Below are positions 1-8,837 of a stretch of 55,027 nt of DNA, piece after piece. This stretch comes from Bacteroidota bacterium. GTDB taxonomy: Bacteria > Bacteroidota > Bacteroidia > Bacteroidales > TTA-H9. The stretch lies in contig QKGM01000025.1 of NCBI GenBank assembly GCA_003250395.1, positions 1 to 55,027 on the forward strand. The letters are read 5' to 3'. The position numbers and the translations under genes are program-made. Position 1 is the stretch's first letter; each line of letters begins with the position of its first letter. Under the pieces are notes generated by a model. The model was not told where the DNA came from. It did not search any database and worked only from the letters and a program-made list of their open reading frames with translations.

Positions 1-173
1 AACGTATTTATCCTTATGCATTTGCTATTCTGTTAATGAATAGCGAAAATGCAAATTGAAATCCGTTTAATCGAAAAAAGCCTGCAACTAACTAAATTTC
101 AAATATTTCAAAGAACATTATTAGATTTTAATGGGACAGCAATGTAAAGTTATCATTTCAATATGAATCTGGT

Positions 174-416
174 ATGGTGAAATTCTTGGGATGGGTAATC
201 TCGTTTTTATGTGCTACACCTCTGATTGTTATATCATTATTATTAGTTTTGGTAGTAGTTGGTCTGTCGACCGGTAACATAATACTTCACATGTCTATCC
301 TTAAGTGGTTGGGCTTTAGCCTTGGGTTTCTTGTTGTGTGGAGTCTTCTTTTTGTTGGAATGAGAAAAGGGTTAAAGATGGCAAGGCCAAATGTATTAGT
401 AAGTGATGACTTGTAG
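174..416 (+). CDS. Small two-helix membrane protein, unknown function
   Basis: An 80-residue protein made mostly of two hydrophobic stretches (about residues 3-32 and 42-63) joined by a short polar turn, with a basic segment after the second helix. It is therefore probably an inner-membrane protein with a short charged tail. I recognise no family. The ATG lies in an A+T-rich context without a Shine-Dalgarno site. It stands alone, about 270 bases before the DJ-1/PfpI gene on the same strand. The hydrophobic pattern argues for a real gene, but length alone does not prove it. Confidence 0.5.
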   Translation: MVKFLGWVISFLCATPLIVISLLLVLVVVGLSTGNIILHMSILKWLGFSLGFLVVWSLLFVGMRKGLKMARPNVLVSDDL

Positions 417-689
417 ATCTTTGTATTATTGGATTCACCTTTCAATTACATTGTTTTTAGATTTGAATTGGATGATTTGTAAGATGATTAGGTGAAAATT
501 GAACATGAATACCTTAGTTTTTGGCCATTTATGTAGTTTCTTTCAAGTGCTGTAATAGAATAGTTGTAGTTCAAGGCTGAATGATTCATAGGCAAATAAT
601 TATTCCGGACCTAGAACACAAGATTTTACAGCAATGTTTTTAGAGAAGTTACAGCAATAATTTTGTAAGAAATATAACTGGGACATTTA

Positions 690-1349
690 ATGATACAGAA
701 AATGACAGAATCACTCAAAATTGCAATTTTACTCTTTGAAAATTTTACGGTTTTGGATATTGCTGGACCATATGAAGTGTTGTCAAAGATTCCAGATTCC
801 AGGATTTATATGGTAGCAACAGAACCTGGATTATATGCGAATGATTGTGGTTTAAAAGTCATGGCTGATTATTCAATTTCAGAGTTAGTTAGCCCTGATG
901 TTTTGGTTATTCCAGGTGGATTTGGTATAGATGGATTATTAGAAAATCAGAAATTGTTAGATTGGATTAAAAACGCTTATGTTTCTTGTAAGTGGACTAT
1001 TTCTGTTTGTTCCGGAGCCTTGTTGTTGGGTGCAGCTGGTATCCTGAAAAACCGTAAAGCAACAACTCATTGGGACAGGAAAAAGCAATTGGCAGAATAT
1101 GGTGTAATAATTCAGAATGAAAGGTATGTGAAGGATGGTAAAATAATTACATCAGCCGGAGTCTCAGCAGGCATTGATATGACATTATATCTCCTGAGTA
1201 TAATAGTGGGTGATAATTTTGCAAGAGGAGTTCAACTGGGAATTGAATATGACCCGAAGCCGCCTTTTAATTCAGGCATACCGGAAAAGGCACCAAAAGA
1301 GCTGGTAAACATGATAAGTAAATCAGCCAGGATTACCGGTAATAGATAA
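690..1349 (+). CDS. DJ-1/PfpI family protein (isonitrile hydratase-like)
   Basis: A 219-residue protein of the class I glutamine amidotransferase-like fold. Visible features are the N-terminal strand and VLDIAGPYEVL segment (about residues 21-31), the VIPGG turn near residue 75, and the nucleophile elbow SVCSGALLLG with a candidate catalytic Cys near residue 107. A TTHW segment about 20 residues later is typical of the ThiJ/PfpI subgroup that includes isonitrile hydratase and the sensor domain of AraC-type GlxA regulators. No AraC DNA-binding domain follows, so it is a stand-alone enzyme. The substrate cannot be read from sequence. A second in-frame ATG (702) would remove four residues. Confidence 0.85.
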   Translation: MIQKMTESLKIAILLFENFTVLDIAGPYEVLSKIPDSRIYMVATEPGLYANDCGLKVMADYSISELVSPDVLVIPGGFGIDGLLENQKLLDWIKNAYVSCKWTISVCSGALLLGAAGILKNRKATTHWDRKKQLAEYGVIIQNERYVKDGKIITSAGVSAGIDMTLYLLSIIVGDNFARGVQLGIEYDPKPPFNSGIPEKAPKELVNMISKSARITGNR

Positions 1350-1620
1350 AACAAAGTTTTTATCGATGAGTAATCACCTGTGGCATTCAACTGTTTCTGG
1401 ATCAAGTTGATTTGTGTCATTTTTTTTATGTTGAATATTGACCTGAAGATTCTGGTAATCTGCGAGAATAATAGAGGCTTTGTCATTATTGTTATAGCAT
1501 TTGTAAAATATTATTGACTGCCTGTGACTCATAGAGATCAGTTAAATTAGAAAATACTCTGTCATGTAATGATGTAATGTTAATATTTGTGAAAACTAAT
1601 TTGGTTTTTGCAAAAAAGTT

Positions 1621-1628
1621 TATTTTTG
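1621..1628 (+). promoter_or_regulatory. -7 promoter box of the acyl-CoA ligase gene
   Basis: TATTTTTG matches the Bacteroidota -7 consensus TAnnTTTG and ends 18 bases before the ligase ATG at 1647, giving a leader of roughly 12-16 nt. A TTTG at 1600-1603 could serve as the -33 element, with slightly short spacing (17). Confidence 0.65.
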
Positions 1629-1646
1629 TACCCTTATAGCAAGTGA

Positions 1647-3314
1647 ATGAGCCAAAAAACTCCTTTCACCTTTCCGAATCTTATTGCGGAGACAGTGAAA
1701 AAACATGGTCCATTACCGTCGATGGGATTTGCCGGTGAAGTACCAATTACATATAATCAGCTTAACGACAGAATATTGTCGGTGAGTGCTTTTCTTGAGC
1801 AATTAGGGGTAGTCCCCGGGACACGTGTTGCCATTTTAAGCGTAAATATGCCCAACTGGGCAATAGTTTATTTGGCAACTGTTAACATAGGAGCGGTGGT
1901 GGTTCCGATTCTTCCTGATTTTAGTGTGTCGGAGATAGACAATGTATTAAACCATAGTGGTGTTTTTACAATATTCGTCTCATCGAATCTCACTCACAAA
2001 CTGGAAAAAAACTCTGCTGAGAGCCTTCGCTATATAGTAGGAATTGAAGATTTCAGCATTATTCATCCACATAAATCACAAGTTGTATACCGGCCAAATG
2101 GCCATCCGATTCAGAAGTATCATATCAGCGAGAATCATCTTGCCGCCATTATATACACTTCAGGGACGACTGGAAAATCGAAAGGGGTGATGCTTTCGCA
2201 TAAAAATATTTGTTTTACAGCATATAAATGTCGATCGGTTGAGCCACTCAATACTTCTGACAGATTGCTTTCTGTACTTCCTCTTTCTCATACCTATGAA
2301 AATACTATTGGCTTGATGTTACCTTTGGTTGGCGGGTCTTCGGTTTATTATCTTTCAAAACCTCCAACACCATCGATATTACTTCCAGCTCTTAAATCAG
2401 TCCGCCCTACTTGTATGTTAACTGTTCCGCTTATTATTGAGAAGATTTTTCATACAAGAATTAAAACAGCTTTTCATAAAAACAAGTTGACAAGGATGCT
2501 CTATGCTTTTCCTCCGACACGCACTATGATGAACCGATTGGCAGGAAAGAAGTTGATGGCCATATTTGGCGGTGAGTTGAAGTTCTTTGGTATTGGTGGT
2601 GCCAAACTTAGCGAAACTGTCGAAAGGTTTCTGATTGATGCACGATTTCCTATAGCTATCGGATACGGGTTAACTGAGACATCCCCGCTTTTGGCGGGCA
2701 GCAATCCCCGAAACCATAGATTTAGATCAACCGGTCCAATATTGGAGGGTGTTTCGGTTAAAATTCACCAGCCTGATCCTGTTACAGGGGAAGGTGAGAT
2801 ATGGGCTAAAGGAGCCAATGTGATGAAAGGTTATTATAGGGAACCCGAATTGACAAAGCAGATTATCACTGATGATGGTTGGATTAAAACAGGCGATCTT
2901 GGCGTGTTAAGCGATGATAATTTCTTAAGTATCAGAGGGCGAAAGAAGAATGTAATCATTGGAGCGAATGGAGAGAATATCTATCCTGAAGAGATTGAAT
3001 CGGTGATCAATAATTTTAGATTTGTTAACGAATCATTAGTACTTGAAAAGAAGGGACAGCTGGTGGCACTTGTTCACTTTAATAAGGAGGATATAGAGAC
3101 ATTTTATCAGCTTATGCGTGATGAATTGAAAGGTTTTGAAGAACGGTGTGAGGAGGTACGGAAAGAACTTCATCAATTTATAAATTCAAAATTGAGTCGA
3201 AATTCGCAAATCAAACTTGTAGTTAGCCATCTCCATCCATTCCAGAAGACAGCAACCCAAAAGATTAAACGTTTCCTATATCAGGACGGCCAAATAGCAG
3301 GTAAAGATAAATAG
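1647..3314 (+). CDS. AMP-dependent synthetase/ligase, long-chain fatty acid-CoA ligase type
   Basis: A 555-residue adenylate-forming enzyme expected to activate a fatty acid with ATP and load it on coenzyme A in the cytoplasm. The phosphate-binding loop YTSGTTGKSKGV lies near residue 170, the GYGLTETSP motif near 338, a TGDLG motif near 414 and GRKKNVIIGANGENIYPEEIE-like hinge and C-terminal motifs from about 431; the set is complete. The length fits the short bacterial FadD-like group of Bacteroidota. Chain-length preference cannot be inferred. The -7 box at 1621-1628 places the start at ATG 1647. A weak terminator-like hairpin follows. Confidence 0.9.
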   Translation: MSQKTPFTFPNLIAETVKKHGPLPSMGFAGEVPITYNQLNDRILSVSAFLEQLGVVPGTRVAILSVNMPNWAIVYLATVNIGAVVVPILPDFSVSEIDNVLNHSGVFTIFVSSNLTHKLEKNSAESLRYIVGIEDFSIIHPHKSQVVYRPNGHPIQKYHISENHLAAIIYTSGTTGKSKGVMLSHKNICFTAYKCRSVEPLNTSDRLLSVLPLSHTYENTIGLMLPLVGGSSVYYLSKPPTPSILLPALKSVRPTCMLTVPLIIEKIFHTRIKTAFHKNKLTRMLYAFPPTRTMMNRLAGKKLMAIFGGELKFFGIGGAKLSETVERFLIDARFPIAIGYGLTETSPLLAGSNPRNHRFRSTGPILEGVSVKIHQPDPVTGEGEIWAKGANVMKGYYREPELTKQIITDDGWIKTGDLGVLSDDNFLSIRGRKKNVIIGANGENIYPEEIESVINNFRFVNESLVLEKKGQLVALVHFNKEDIETFYQLMRDELKGFEERCEEVRKELHQFINSKLSRNSQIKLVVSHLHPFQKTATQKIKRFLYQDGQIAGKDK

Positions 3315-3390
3315 CTGAGTATAGCTGAAGTTATCCAAATTCGATATTAGGAATAGTCAACAATTGGCTTCCTTGGTTGTTTTTTAGAAT

Positions 3391-3411
3391 CCACGCTGGT
3401 CGTGGTTTTTT
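3391..3411 (+). terminator. Weak candidate terminator after the ligase gene
   Basis: CCACG/CGTGG stem of 5 bp with a 5-base loop (3391-3405), directly followed by six T. The short stem makes this uncertain. Confidence 0.4.
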
Positions 3412-3441
3412 AATAACTAACCTTATAATTTTAATAATAGA

Positions 3442-3801
3442 ATGCTTAATCCCATTGCAGATAGAATCTTTAAGCTGGTTGATAAGATGGATGCTGCTGA
3501 ATTAACTGCTTGCATCACGAAGGATGGTCTTTTCCGTTTTTCGAATATGGAACCTGTAGTTGGTTCTGAAAATATATTGATTTTCCTTACAGATTTTTTC
3601 AAGAGTATAAAAGCCATCTGTCATTCTGAACTGGAGGTTTACGAAATTGGTAATACAATTATTACTAATGGAGTTGTTACCTATACAAGGCACTCCGGAA
3701 GTAAATACCAGTGTAATTTCTCTAACACTTTTAAGATGAAAGGTGATTTGGTTTCTGAATATCTGATATTTGTAGACAATTCGCTGCTCTACAGCGAATA
3801 G
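3442..3801 (+). CDS. SnoaL-like / NTF2-fold small protein
   Basis: A 119-residue cytosolic protein. It begins with a helix and a segment spaced like the NTF2-fold SnoaL family (residues 6-28), then the GxENI..FL.DFF helix (about 41-53) and beta strands ending in a DNSLLY segment. Such proteins bind small hydrophobic ligands or act as cyclases or isomerases; no catalytic residue pair can be assigned here, so the function is open. It is a single gene bounded downstream by a strong hairpin at 3861-3890. Confidence 0.6.
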   Translation: MLNPIADRIFKLVDKMDAAELTACITKDGLFRFSNMEPVVGSENILIFLTDFFKSIKAICHSELEVYEIGNTIITNGVVTYTRHSGSKYQCNFSNTFKMKGDLVSEYLIFVDNSLLYSE

Positions 3802-3860
3802 GATGAGTGAAACCTCTGTCTTCCGTCAAGAGTGGGGGAGACAAGGATAATTAATCATAA

Positions 3861-3897
3861 GAAATGACCTGATTACTTCCAGGTCATTTCTTATTTT
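3861..3897 (+). terminator. Terminator after the SnoaL-like gene
   Basis: A perfect 11-bp stem (3861-3871 with 3880-3890), an 8-base loop, then TTATTTT. It is the only feature I see in the 343-base gap between the SnoaL-like gene and coaE. Confidence 0.75.
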
Positions 3898-4144
3898 GGG
3901 TTTATTGTTTTAATAGATGAAAATAATGAACGATTATAGCTATTTCGTATAGGAAGCCGGGTGTGATAATTCAAGTGTGCGACCGATTAAAATAGTCAGT
4001 AATTAGGGCTGTATGCACTTAACCTGATGTTAAGTAGTAGAAATTATAAGAGAGCTTTGAGCGAGAGAAATATTAACCATGGCTTGCACTGCCTGGAATC
4101 AACTGTTTACAAGTTGTTTGCAGGAACTTTGAATTAGATTCCTC

Positions 4145-4744
4145 CTATATTTTCATATCGGCAACTCTGGTAATTTTTCTCCATATTTCAATTGCTTGTG
4201 GTATCAATTGCTGTTGCCCGTCGTTATATATAATGAAATCAGCAAGTTCAGTTTTTTTTGATTCCGGCCATTGAGCTGTCTCTCTGGAGTAAAATTCGTC
4301 TCTACTGATCCTGTCACGTTTGATAACACGATCAGCTCTGACTTCCTCGGGAGCTGAAACAACTATTATCAGATCAAATTCTTTGTAAAGTCCTGTCTCG
4401 AAAAGAATAGCGGCCTCTTCAATGACGAAAGGATGCGACTCATGAATTTTACACCATTCAGAAAACGCATGTTGCACGGCCGGGTGAATAATGGTGTTAA
4501 GCTTTTCCAGTTTTTCTGTATCTCCGAAAACAATTTGAGCAAGCTTTTTCCGGTCAATAAGCCCATCAGGTTTAACAATACTTGTTCCAAATGCCTCCAG
4601 AATTGTCCCGATGATATGAGGTTCGAGCATGATCAAATGAGCTTCATGATCAGCTTCAAATACCGGTATTCCGATTGTCTGAAATATTTTTGCAACTGTG
4701 CTTTTGCCACATCCAATATTGCCGGTTAAACCAACTTTAAGCAT
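4145..4744 (-). CDS. coaE: Dephospho-CoA kinase
   Basis: A 199-residue P-loop kinase for the last step of coenzyme A synthesis, phosphorylation of the ribose 3'-hydroxyl of dephospho-CoA. The Walker A loop GNIGCGKST is at residues 8-16, an EADHEAH segment follows near residue 30, and IEEAAILFE plus the Rx4KRD lid region lie in the C-terminal half. The length is normal for the family. It is the last gene of the leftward DUF1573 - yajC - YbbR - coaE set and starts 8 bases after the YbbR gene stops, so it is probably co-transcribed. Confidence 0.95.
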   Translation of the reverse strand: MLKVGLTGNIGCGKSTVAKIFQTIGIPVFEADHEAHLIMLEPHIIGTILEAFGTSIVKPDGLIDRKKLAQIVFGDTEKLEKLNTIIHPAVQHAFSEWCKIHESHPFVIEEAAILFETGLYKEFDLIIVVSAPEEVRADRVIKRDRISRDEFYSRETAQWPESKKTELADFIIYNDGQQQLIPQAIEIWRKITRVADMKI

Positions 4745-4752
4745 TTTATTGA

Positions 4753-5754
4753 TTATTGAAGAATGATGAACTCAACTAAAGCAGGCTCCATCCTTATCAC
4801 TTTAAGATAGTCGGGTGAAGTAACAAGGTGGGGCGAAATAAAACGGGAATTGCTTTTAAGTGCGGCATCACAGTCTACACTCAATTTGAATACAGAAGGT
4901 TCAAGTCGTTTGTAATCGCGCATGGCGACCTGACAAATAATATTGATTTTTTCGGGGAAAAACCTCATCCGACAACTGTCGTTAGACGAAGCAATTGGAA
5001 CGGTAACGGTAGCTTCAGTATATTTCTCAATTGGAATCTTTACCTGGAAGGTTTGATGGCTGAAATTGAGAGGAAGATTTTTATATCGTTCTGAAAGATA
5101 TGTTTTAGTATTTGAAGTAGCTTCAAGAGCATCCAGTTTAATCTTTTTTGTTTTGATAAACTTCATTGTATCTATCAACGCAGCAGGACCTTCAACTCTG
5201 ATTGTATCAGGTTTTATTACGATATTGCCATATAAGCCGAATGAAGGGGCTGTGGTATACCGGATGGGAGCTATTACAGGCAACCGTTTTGAACGCATCG
5301 GAGCCAGATGGAAGAACAAGGTGTCAGGCTTGATGCTTATAAGTCCTTCGTCCAACTGTAGCTGGCTGGCAAGAATTGTTTTGATATCGTATGTCAGCAG
5401 ATAAGCATTGCGAAGTATTCCTTTGTCACGAAGAAACCGCAGTTTGGAAAGATCTACATTAACACGCTGGGAAGGGCCATTAAAATAGGTACGAAGTAAG
5501 TCAAATCCTTTTCCCCTGATCTGGAACAGCAAAGAAGTATCACTTTTGAGTGCCAACACTTTCCCTGCCGGGACGTTTTGATACGATACAGGCCAGTTGA
5601 TAATAAGAGAATATTCTTTAGAAAGCTTGATAACCAGCCAAACAAGTGTTGAGACAGAGAGGCAAATTAAAAAAACAGAAAGCTGGTTCCGGTACTTTTT
5701 ATCCCGGAGCCTTGACCCTGGTAAAGATAAAACACGAACGAAACCAGCTTTCAC
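4753..5754 (-). CDS. YbbR-like domain protein (CdaR-like), membrane-anchored
   Basis: A 333-residue protein with one N-terminal membrane segment (about residues 25-44) followed by a long extracytoplasmic part with repeated beta-rich YbbR modules, seen as recurrent VxGPxxLIDTMKFI and V-P-I strand patterns. In Firmicutes YbbR/CdaR regulates the diadenylate cyclase CdaA, but no cyclase gene lies here, so that role should not be transferred. The conserved position between yajC and coaE is typical of Bacteroidota. The gap to yajC is 13 bases. Confidence 0.85.
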   Translation of the reverse strand: MKAGFVRVLSLPGSRLRDKKYRNQLSVFLICLSVSTLVWLVIKLSKEYSLIINWPVSYQNVPAGKVLALKSDTSLLFQIRGKGFDLLRTYFNGPSQRVNVDLSKLRFLRDKGILRNAYLLTYDIKTILASQLQLDEGLISIKPDTLFFHLAPMRSKRLPVIAPIRYTTAPSFGLYGNIVIKPDTIRVEGPAALIDTMKFIKTKKIKLDALEATSNTKTYLSERYKNLPLNFSHQTFQVKIPIEKYTEATVTVPIASSNDSCRMRFFPEKINIICQVAMRDYKRLEPSVFKLSVDCDAALKSNSRFISPHLVTSPDYLKVIRMEPALVEFIILQ

Positions 5755-5767
5755 TACTTAGAGGGGT

Positions 5768-6103
5768 TTATTTCTTATCGAGAGGCTGCCCGGTAATTGA
5801 ACCAAGTGCTACAGCACTTTTTTCGATTCTGAGGCGATTTTGGCCTTCCACTTCGATGATGATCGTAGTCTCGGCTACTTCAAGTACTTTTCCATGAATT
5901 CCGCCAATAGTAACTATTTTATCACCCTTCTTGAGATTTTCACGAAATTTTCGCTCTTCTTTGGTTTTCTTCATCTGGGGGCGGATGAAGAAGAAATAGA
6001 ATACGACTATTATCAGTAACAAAGGAAGAAGAGAGGTTAAGCTACTTCCTGAGCCGCTTCCCGCTGGGGGAGCCATTAAAAAAACGTTTAGGAGATTCAT
6101 CAT
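5768..6103 (-). CDS. yajC: Preprotein translocase subunit YajC
   Basis: A 111-residue protein with one transmembrane helix (about residues 25-43) ending in the hallmark [11 protein letters not shown] cytoplasmic domain with [16 protein letters not shown] and [16 protein letters not shown] segments follows. YajC associates with the SecDF complex that assists SecYEG export. The gene sits between a DUF1573 lipoprotein and a YbbR protein. Two adjacent ATG codons exist; the first is used here. Confidence 0.93.
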   Translation of the reverse strand: MMNLLNVFLMAPPAGSGSGSSLTSLLPLLLIIVVFYFFFIRPQMKKTKEERKFRENLKKGDKIVTIGGIHGKVLEVAETTIIIEVEGQNRLRIEKSAVALGSITGQPLDKK

Positions 6104-6154
6104 AAAATATAGTTGCTTAAAATGATTAATTCTAAAATGGATGTGGTTTTGAAC

Positions 6155-6616
6155 CTATATATCTTCAGGTCGAATTACTTTTGCTTTAATTCTTAACACT
6201 GTCGTGTTAGGTATAGAGTTGGTAAGCACTGTAACAGTTTTATTTTGAAAACCGCTTCTGTTTTCACTGTTGAATGAAACACTGACTACTCCTTCCTTAC
6301 CTGGAGCAATGGGCGTTGTCGGATATGATGGGGCTGTACAACCGCAACTGGCACTTACTTTGGTCAGAAGGAGATCAGCGTTACCGGTATTTTTAAATTT
6401 AAAGTTAAAAGTAACCTTTTCCCCGGCAATGATCTTTCCAAAATCATGTTCCTCAACATCGAATTTAATGGCAGGAGAAGGATTGTTATTATCGCCACTG
6501 GCCGACATTGGATTGTTAATTACATCATTTGAAAGTCCTGAGTTGCGTGACTTACAGCCCGACAGGAGTGTAATCCCCAAAAGGACTATGACAGCAAAAG
6601 AATGAAATCGGTTCAT
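6155..6616 (-). CDS. DUF1573 lipoprotein
   Basis: A 153-residue lipoprotein with signal sequence and lipobox LLSGC (Cys21). After a short low-complexity linker comes one Ig-like DUF1573 domain, recognised by FxxxxHDFGKI, FxFKNTG, the SASCGCTAP motif and a closing TNSIPNTTVLRIKAKV strand. The function of DUF1573 is unknown; the fold resembles the periplasmic ASPM/MSP-like beta sandwich. It is the first gene of the operon running through coaE, with a -7 box at 6665-6672. The nusB gene often seen upstream in relatives is absent; divergent aroK lies there instead. Confidence 0.85.
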   Translation of the reverse strand: MNRFHSFAVIVLLGITLLSGCKSRNSGLSNDVINNPMSASGDNNNPSPAIKFDVEEHDFGKIIAGEKVTFNFKFKNTGNADLLLTKVSASCGCTAPSYPTTPIAPGKEGVVSVSFNSENRSGFQNKTVTVLTNSIPNTTVLRIKAKVIRPEDI

Positions 6617-6664
6617 TTTATTTATAACAAAATTTAATGATCAACAATACTTGGATGTTAGGTG

Positions 6665-6672
6665 CAAAGGTA
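6665..6672 (-). promoter_or_regulatory. -7 promoter box of the DUF1573-yajC-YbbR-coaE operon
   Basis: TACCTTTG on the minus strand matches TAnnTTTG and lies 48 bases upstream of the DUF1573 start. It is inside the 132-base divergent gap with aroK. Confidence 0.7.
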
Positions 6673-6748
6673 TCATTTTTTTGGGTGAAGGTTATCAAGT
6701 AATTGGTTATAGACTATTTTTGACATTGAAAAAGCGATTCAATTATCA

Positions 6749-7276
6749 ATGCGTATCTACCTGGTCGGTTTTATGGGTTGCGGGAAAAGTTTTTCGGGCA
6801 GAAATCTGTCGCGAAGGCTTGGCTTTGAATTCATTGACCTTGACGTTTTATTTGAGAATAAATATCGGATCAACATACAGGAATTTTTTAGAAAATATGG
6901 AGAATCAGCCTTTCGTGTTGTTGAGCAACAAATGCTGTATGAAACCGAATATTTGCATCGGGTTGTAATCAGTACAGGTGGAGGTACTCCATGCTATGGT
7001 GATAACATGGATTGGATAAATCAACATGGTATCTCCGTGTATCTAAAGATGAGCCCTTCTTCGTTGTATCACAGGCTCAGCCATAGCCGTAAACCGCGTC
7101 CGCTTATTAAAGATTACGAACCAGAAGCATTGCGCCAGTTTATCCGGGAGAGGTTAGCATTGAGGGAGGTTTATTACAACAAAGCCTCAGTAATTATTTC
7201 TGGCGAAAACCTGAATATGAATCAATTGACAGAAACCCTTACCGGGTTAATAAACAGGTCAAGCTTTTCTGACTAA
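6749..7276 (+). CDS. aroK: Shikimate kinase
   Basis: A 175-residue P-loop kinase that phosphorylates shikimate to shikimate 3-phosphate in chorismate synthesis. The Walker A loop GFMGCGKS is at residues 7-14, the shikimate-binding Asp is in DLD (30-32), the GGG motif is in STGGGTP near residue 78, and a lid Arg lies in the RPLI segment near residue 110. The length is normal. The last 18 bases overlap the 3' end of the convergent rRNA methyltransferase gene. Confidence 0.93.
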   Translation: MRIYLVGFMGCGKSFSGRNLSRRLGFEFIDLDVLFENKYRINIQEFFRKYGESAFRVVEQQMLYETEYLHRVVISTGGGTPCYGDNMDWINQHGISVYLKMSPSSLYHRLSHSRKPRPLIKDYEPEALRQFIRERLALREVYYNKASVIISGENLNMNQLTETLTGLINRSSFSD

Positions 7277-8671
7277 CAGCACCACATTCTCCACGTGGTG
7301 AGTCTGGGGAAACATATCCACAGGCTGCACCCTGTTGATGGAATAATGATCGGCCATCAATGCAAGGTCGCGAGCTTGTGTTGCTGGATTACAACTAATA
7401 TAAACTACACGTCGAGGCGACATCTCGATAATTCGTTTTATAACATCCGGATGCATTCCTGCACGGGGAGGGTCGGTTATTACTACTTGCGGACGACCAT
7501 GTTTCAGGACAAACTTTTCATCCAGAGTTTTTGCCATATCACCAGCAACAAAATCAGTGTTCTCAATCCGGTTGATGGATGAATTGACTCTTGCGTCCCT
7601 GACTGCTGACTCGACGTATTCGATACCTACTACCCGGTGACATCTTCTGGCAACAAAGTTGGCAATGGTTCCGGTTCCGGTGTACAGGTCATAGACCAGT
7701 TCTTCTCCTGTCAGTGCTGCAAATTCGCGTGCATATTTATAAAGAGTAAGTGCCTGGCGCGCGTTAGTCTGAAAGAAAGATACCGGCCCTACCCTGAAAG
7801 TAAGATCCTCCATTTTCTCGCGGATATAGGGTTCTCCCTTGTACAGATGGATATCAAGATCAGCAAACACATCATTTCTCTTCGTGTTAACAACCCACAT
7901 CGCTGAAGTTATGGCAGGGAATCGTTGCGTAAGGTTTTCCATCACCATTTGAATCGACACGGGGTTATCTTCTCCGAATATTACAATAACCATCAGGTCA
8001 CCTGAATTGGAGGTACGGATAACGAAATTACGAAGAAGACCCTGCCATGTTTTTACATTCCAGAAGGTCAGTTCGTTTTCGATAGCGAAGTCACGCATCC
8101 ACAGACGCATTTGATTCGATGGTTCGGGTTGCAGCATACAATCTTCCACATCGAATACTCTGTCGAACATACCCGGCAAATGGTATCCCAGGGCATTCAT
8201 GTTACGGTCGTCCGGATCTATGTTATTTGGGCCCCCTGTGAGCCATTTCCGGTTGCTAAAGGTATATTCAAGTTTGTTGCGATAATAGTAGGTTGCAGGA
8301 GCACCAGCAATCTGGCTTATCTCAGGTAACTCAAGATGCCCGATACGGGTAAGAGCATCGGTTACCTGTTTTTGTTTATAAGCTGTTTGAGCTTTATAGT
8401 CAAGGTGCTGCCATCTGCATCCTCCACACAAGCCATAATGACGGCAGGCTGGTTCTATCCGAACGTCTGACTTTTCATGGATTTTGATTATTCTGGCTTC
8501 CATAAAAGTGCTTTTTCGCAAGGTTACCTGCGCGTCGACTAAATCACCCGGGGCAGCAAATGGGATAAATACCACACGGTTATCGTGTCGGGCAATAGCC
8601 TTACCCTCAGCTCCGGCATCTATTATTCTCAGGTTTTCAAGAATAGGCAGTTCTTTGTCTTTTCTTCGCAT
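7259..8671 (-). CDS. rlmD: 23S rRNA (uracil-5-)-methyltransferase, RlmD/RumA type
   Basis: A 470-residue RumA-family enzyme that makes 5-methyluridine in rRNA or tRNA. An N-terminal TRAM-like domain is followed by the iron-sulfur motif CX5CX2C (Cys76, Cys82, Cys85); a candidate fourth ligand lies in the DCMLQPE segment. The SAM-binding part has LYTGTGTIANF, DPPRAGM, and the catalytic Cys in SCNP near residue 427. A TTG seven codons upstream would also be in frame, but it falls inside the -7 box at 8690-8697, so ATG 8671 is the better start. RlmD versus a paralogue with another target base cannot be settled from sequence. Confidence 0.88.
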   Translation of the reverse strand: MRRKDKELPILENLRIIDAGAEGKAIARHDNRVVFIPFAAPGDLVDAQVTLRKSTFMEARIIKIHEKSDVRIEPACRHYGLCGGCRWQHLDYKAQTAYKQKQVTDALTRIGHLELPEISQIAGAPATYYYRNKLEYTFSNRKWLTGGPNNIDPDDRNMNALGYHLPGMFDRVFDVEDCMLQPEPSNQMRLWMRDFAIENELTFWNVKTWQGLLRNFVIRTSNSGDLMVIVIFGEDNPVSIQMVMENLTQRFPAITSAMWVVNTKRNDVFADLDIHLYKGEPYIREKMEDLTFRVGPVSFFQTNARQALTLYKYAREFAALTGEELVYDLYTGTGTIANFVARRCHRVVGIEYVESAVRDARVNSSINRIENTDFVAGDMAKTLDEKFVLKHGRPQVVITDPPRAGMHPDVIKRIIEMSPRRVVYISCNPATQARDLALMADHYSINRVQPVDMFPQTHHVENVVLLVRKA

Positions 8672-8689
8672 AATGATATAATGGAAGTG

Positions 8690-8697
8690 CAAAAATA
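8690..8697 (-). promoter_or_regulatory. -7 promoter box of the rRNA methyltransferase gene
   Basis: TATTTTTG on the minus strand, 18 bases upstream of ATG 8671. It overlaps the alternative upstream TTG start and so argues against that start. Confidence 0.7.
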
Positions 8698-8799
8698 CCT
8701 ATATCCATTCAAAGGCGACGAATAATTCAATAAATCATACTAAACCTGTTAAAGGGGCGTTAAAGAAATGCCGGTTAATTCCCATCCGGAGGTATTTTA

Positions 8800-8807
8800 T
8801 ACCTTTA
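8800..8807 (+). promoter_or_regulatory. Possible -7 box of porQ
   Basis: TACCTTTA is one base off TAnnTTTG and lies 30 bases upstream of the GTG start of porQ. Confidence 0.4.
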
Positions 8808-8837
8808 CCCTTCAATTTGAACTTAGATATTTAACCC

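Noticed and set aside
1232..1486. Leftward 84-codon frame
   Set aside because: Covers the end of the DJ-1/PfpI gene on the other strand and has no recognisable features.
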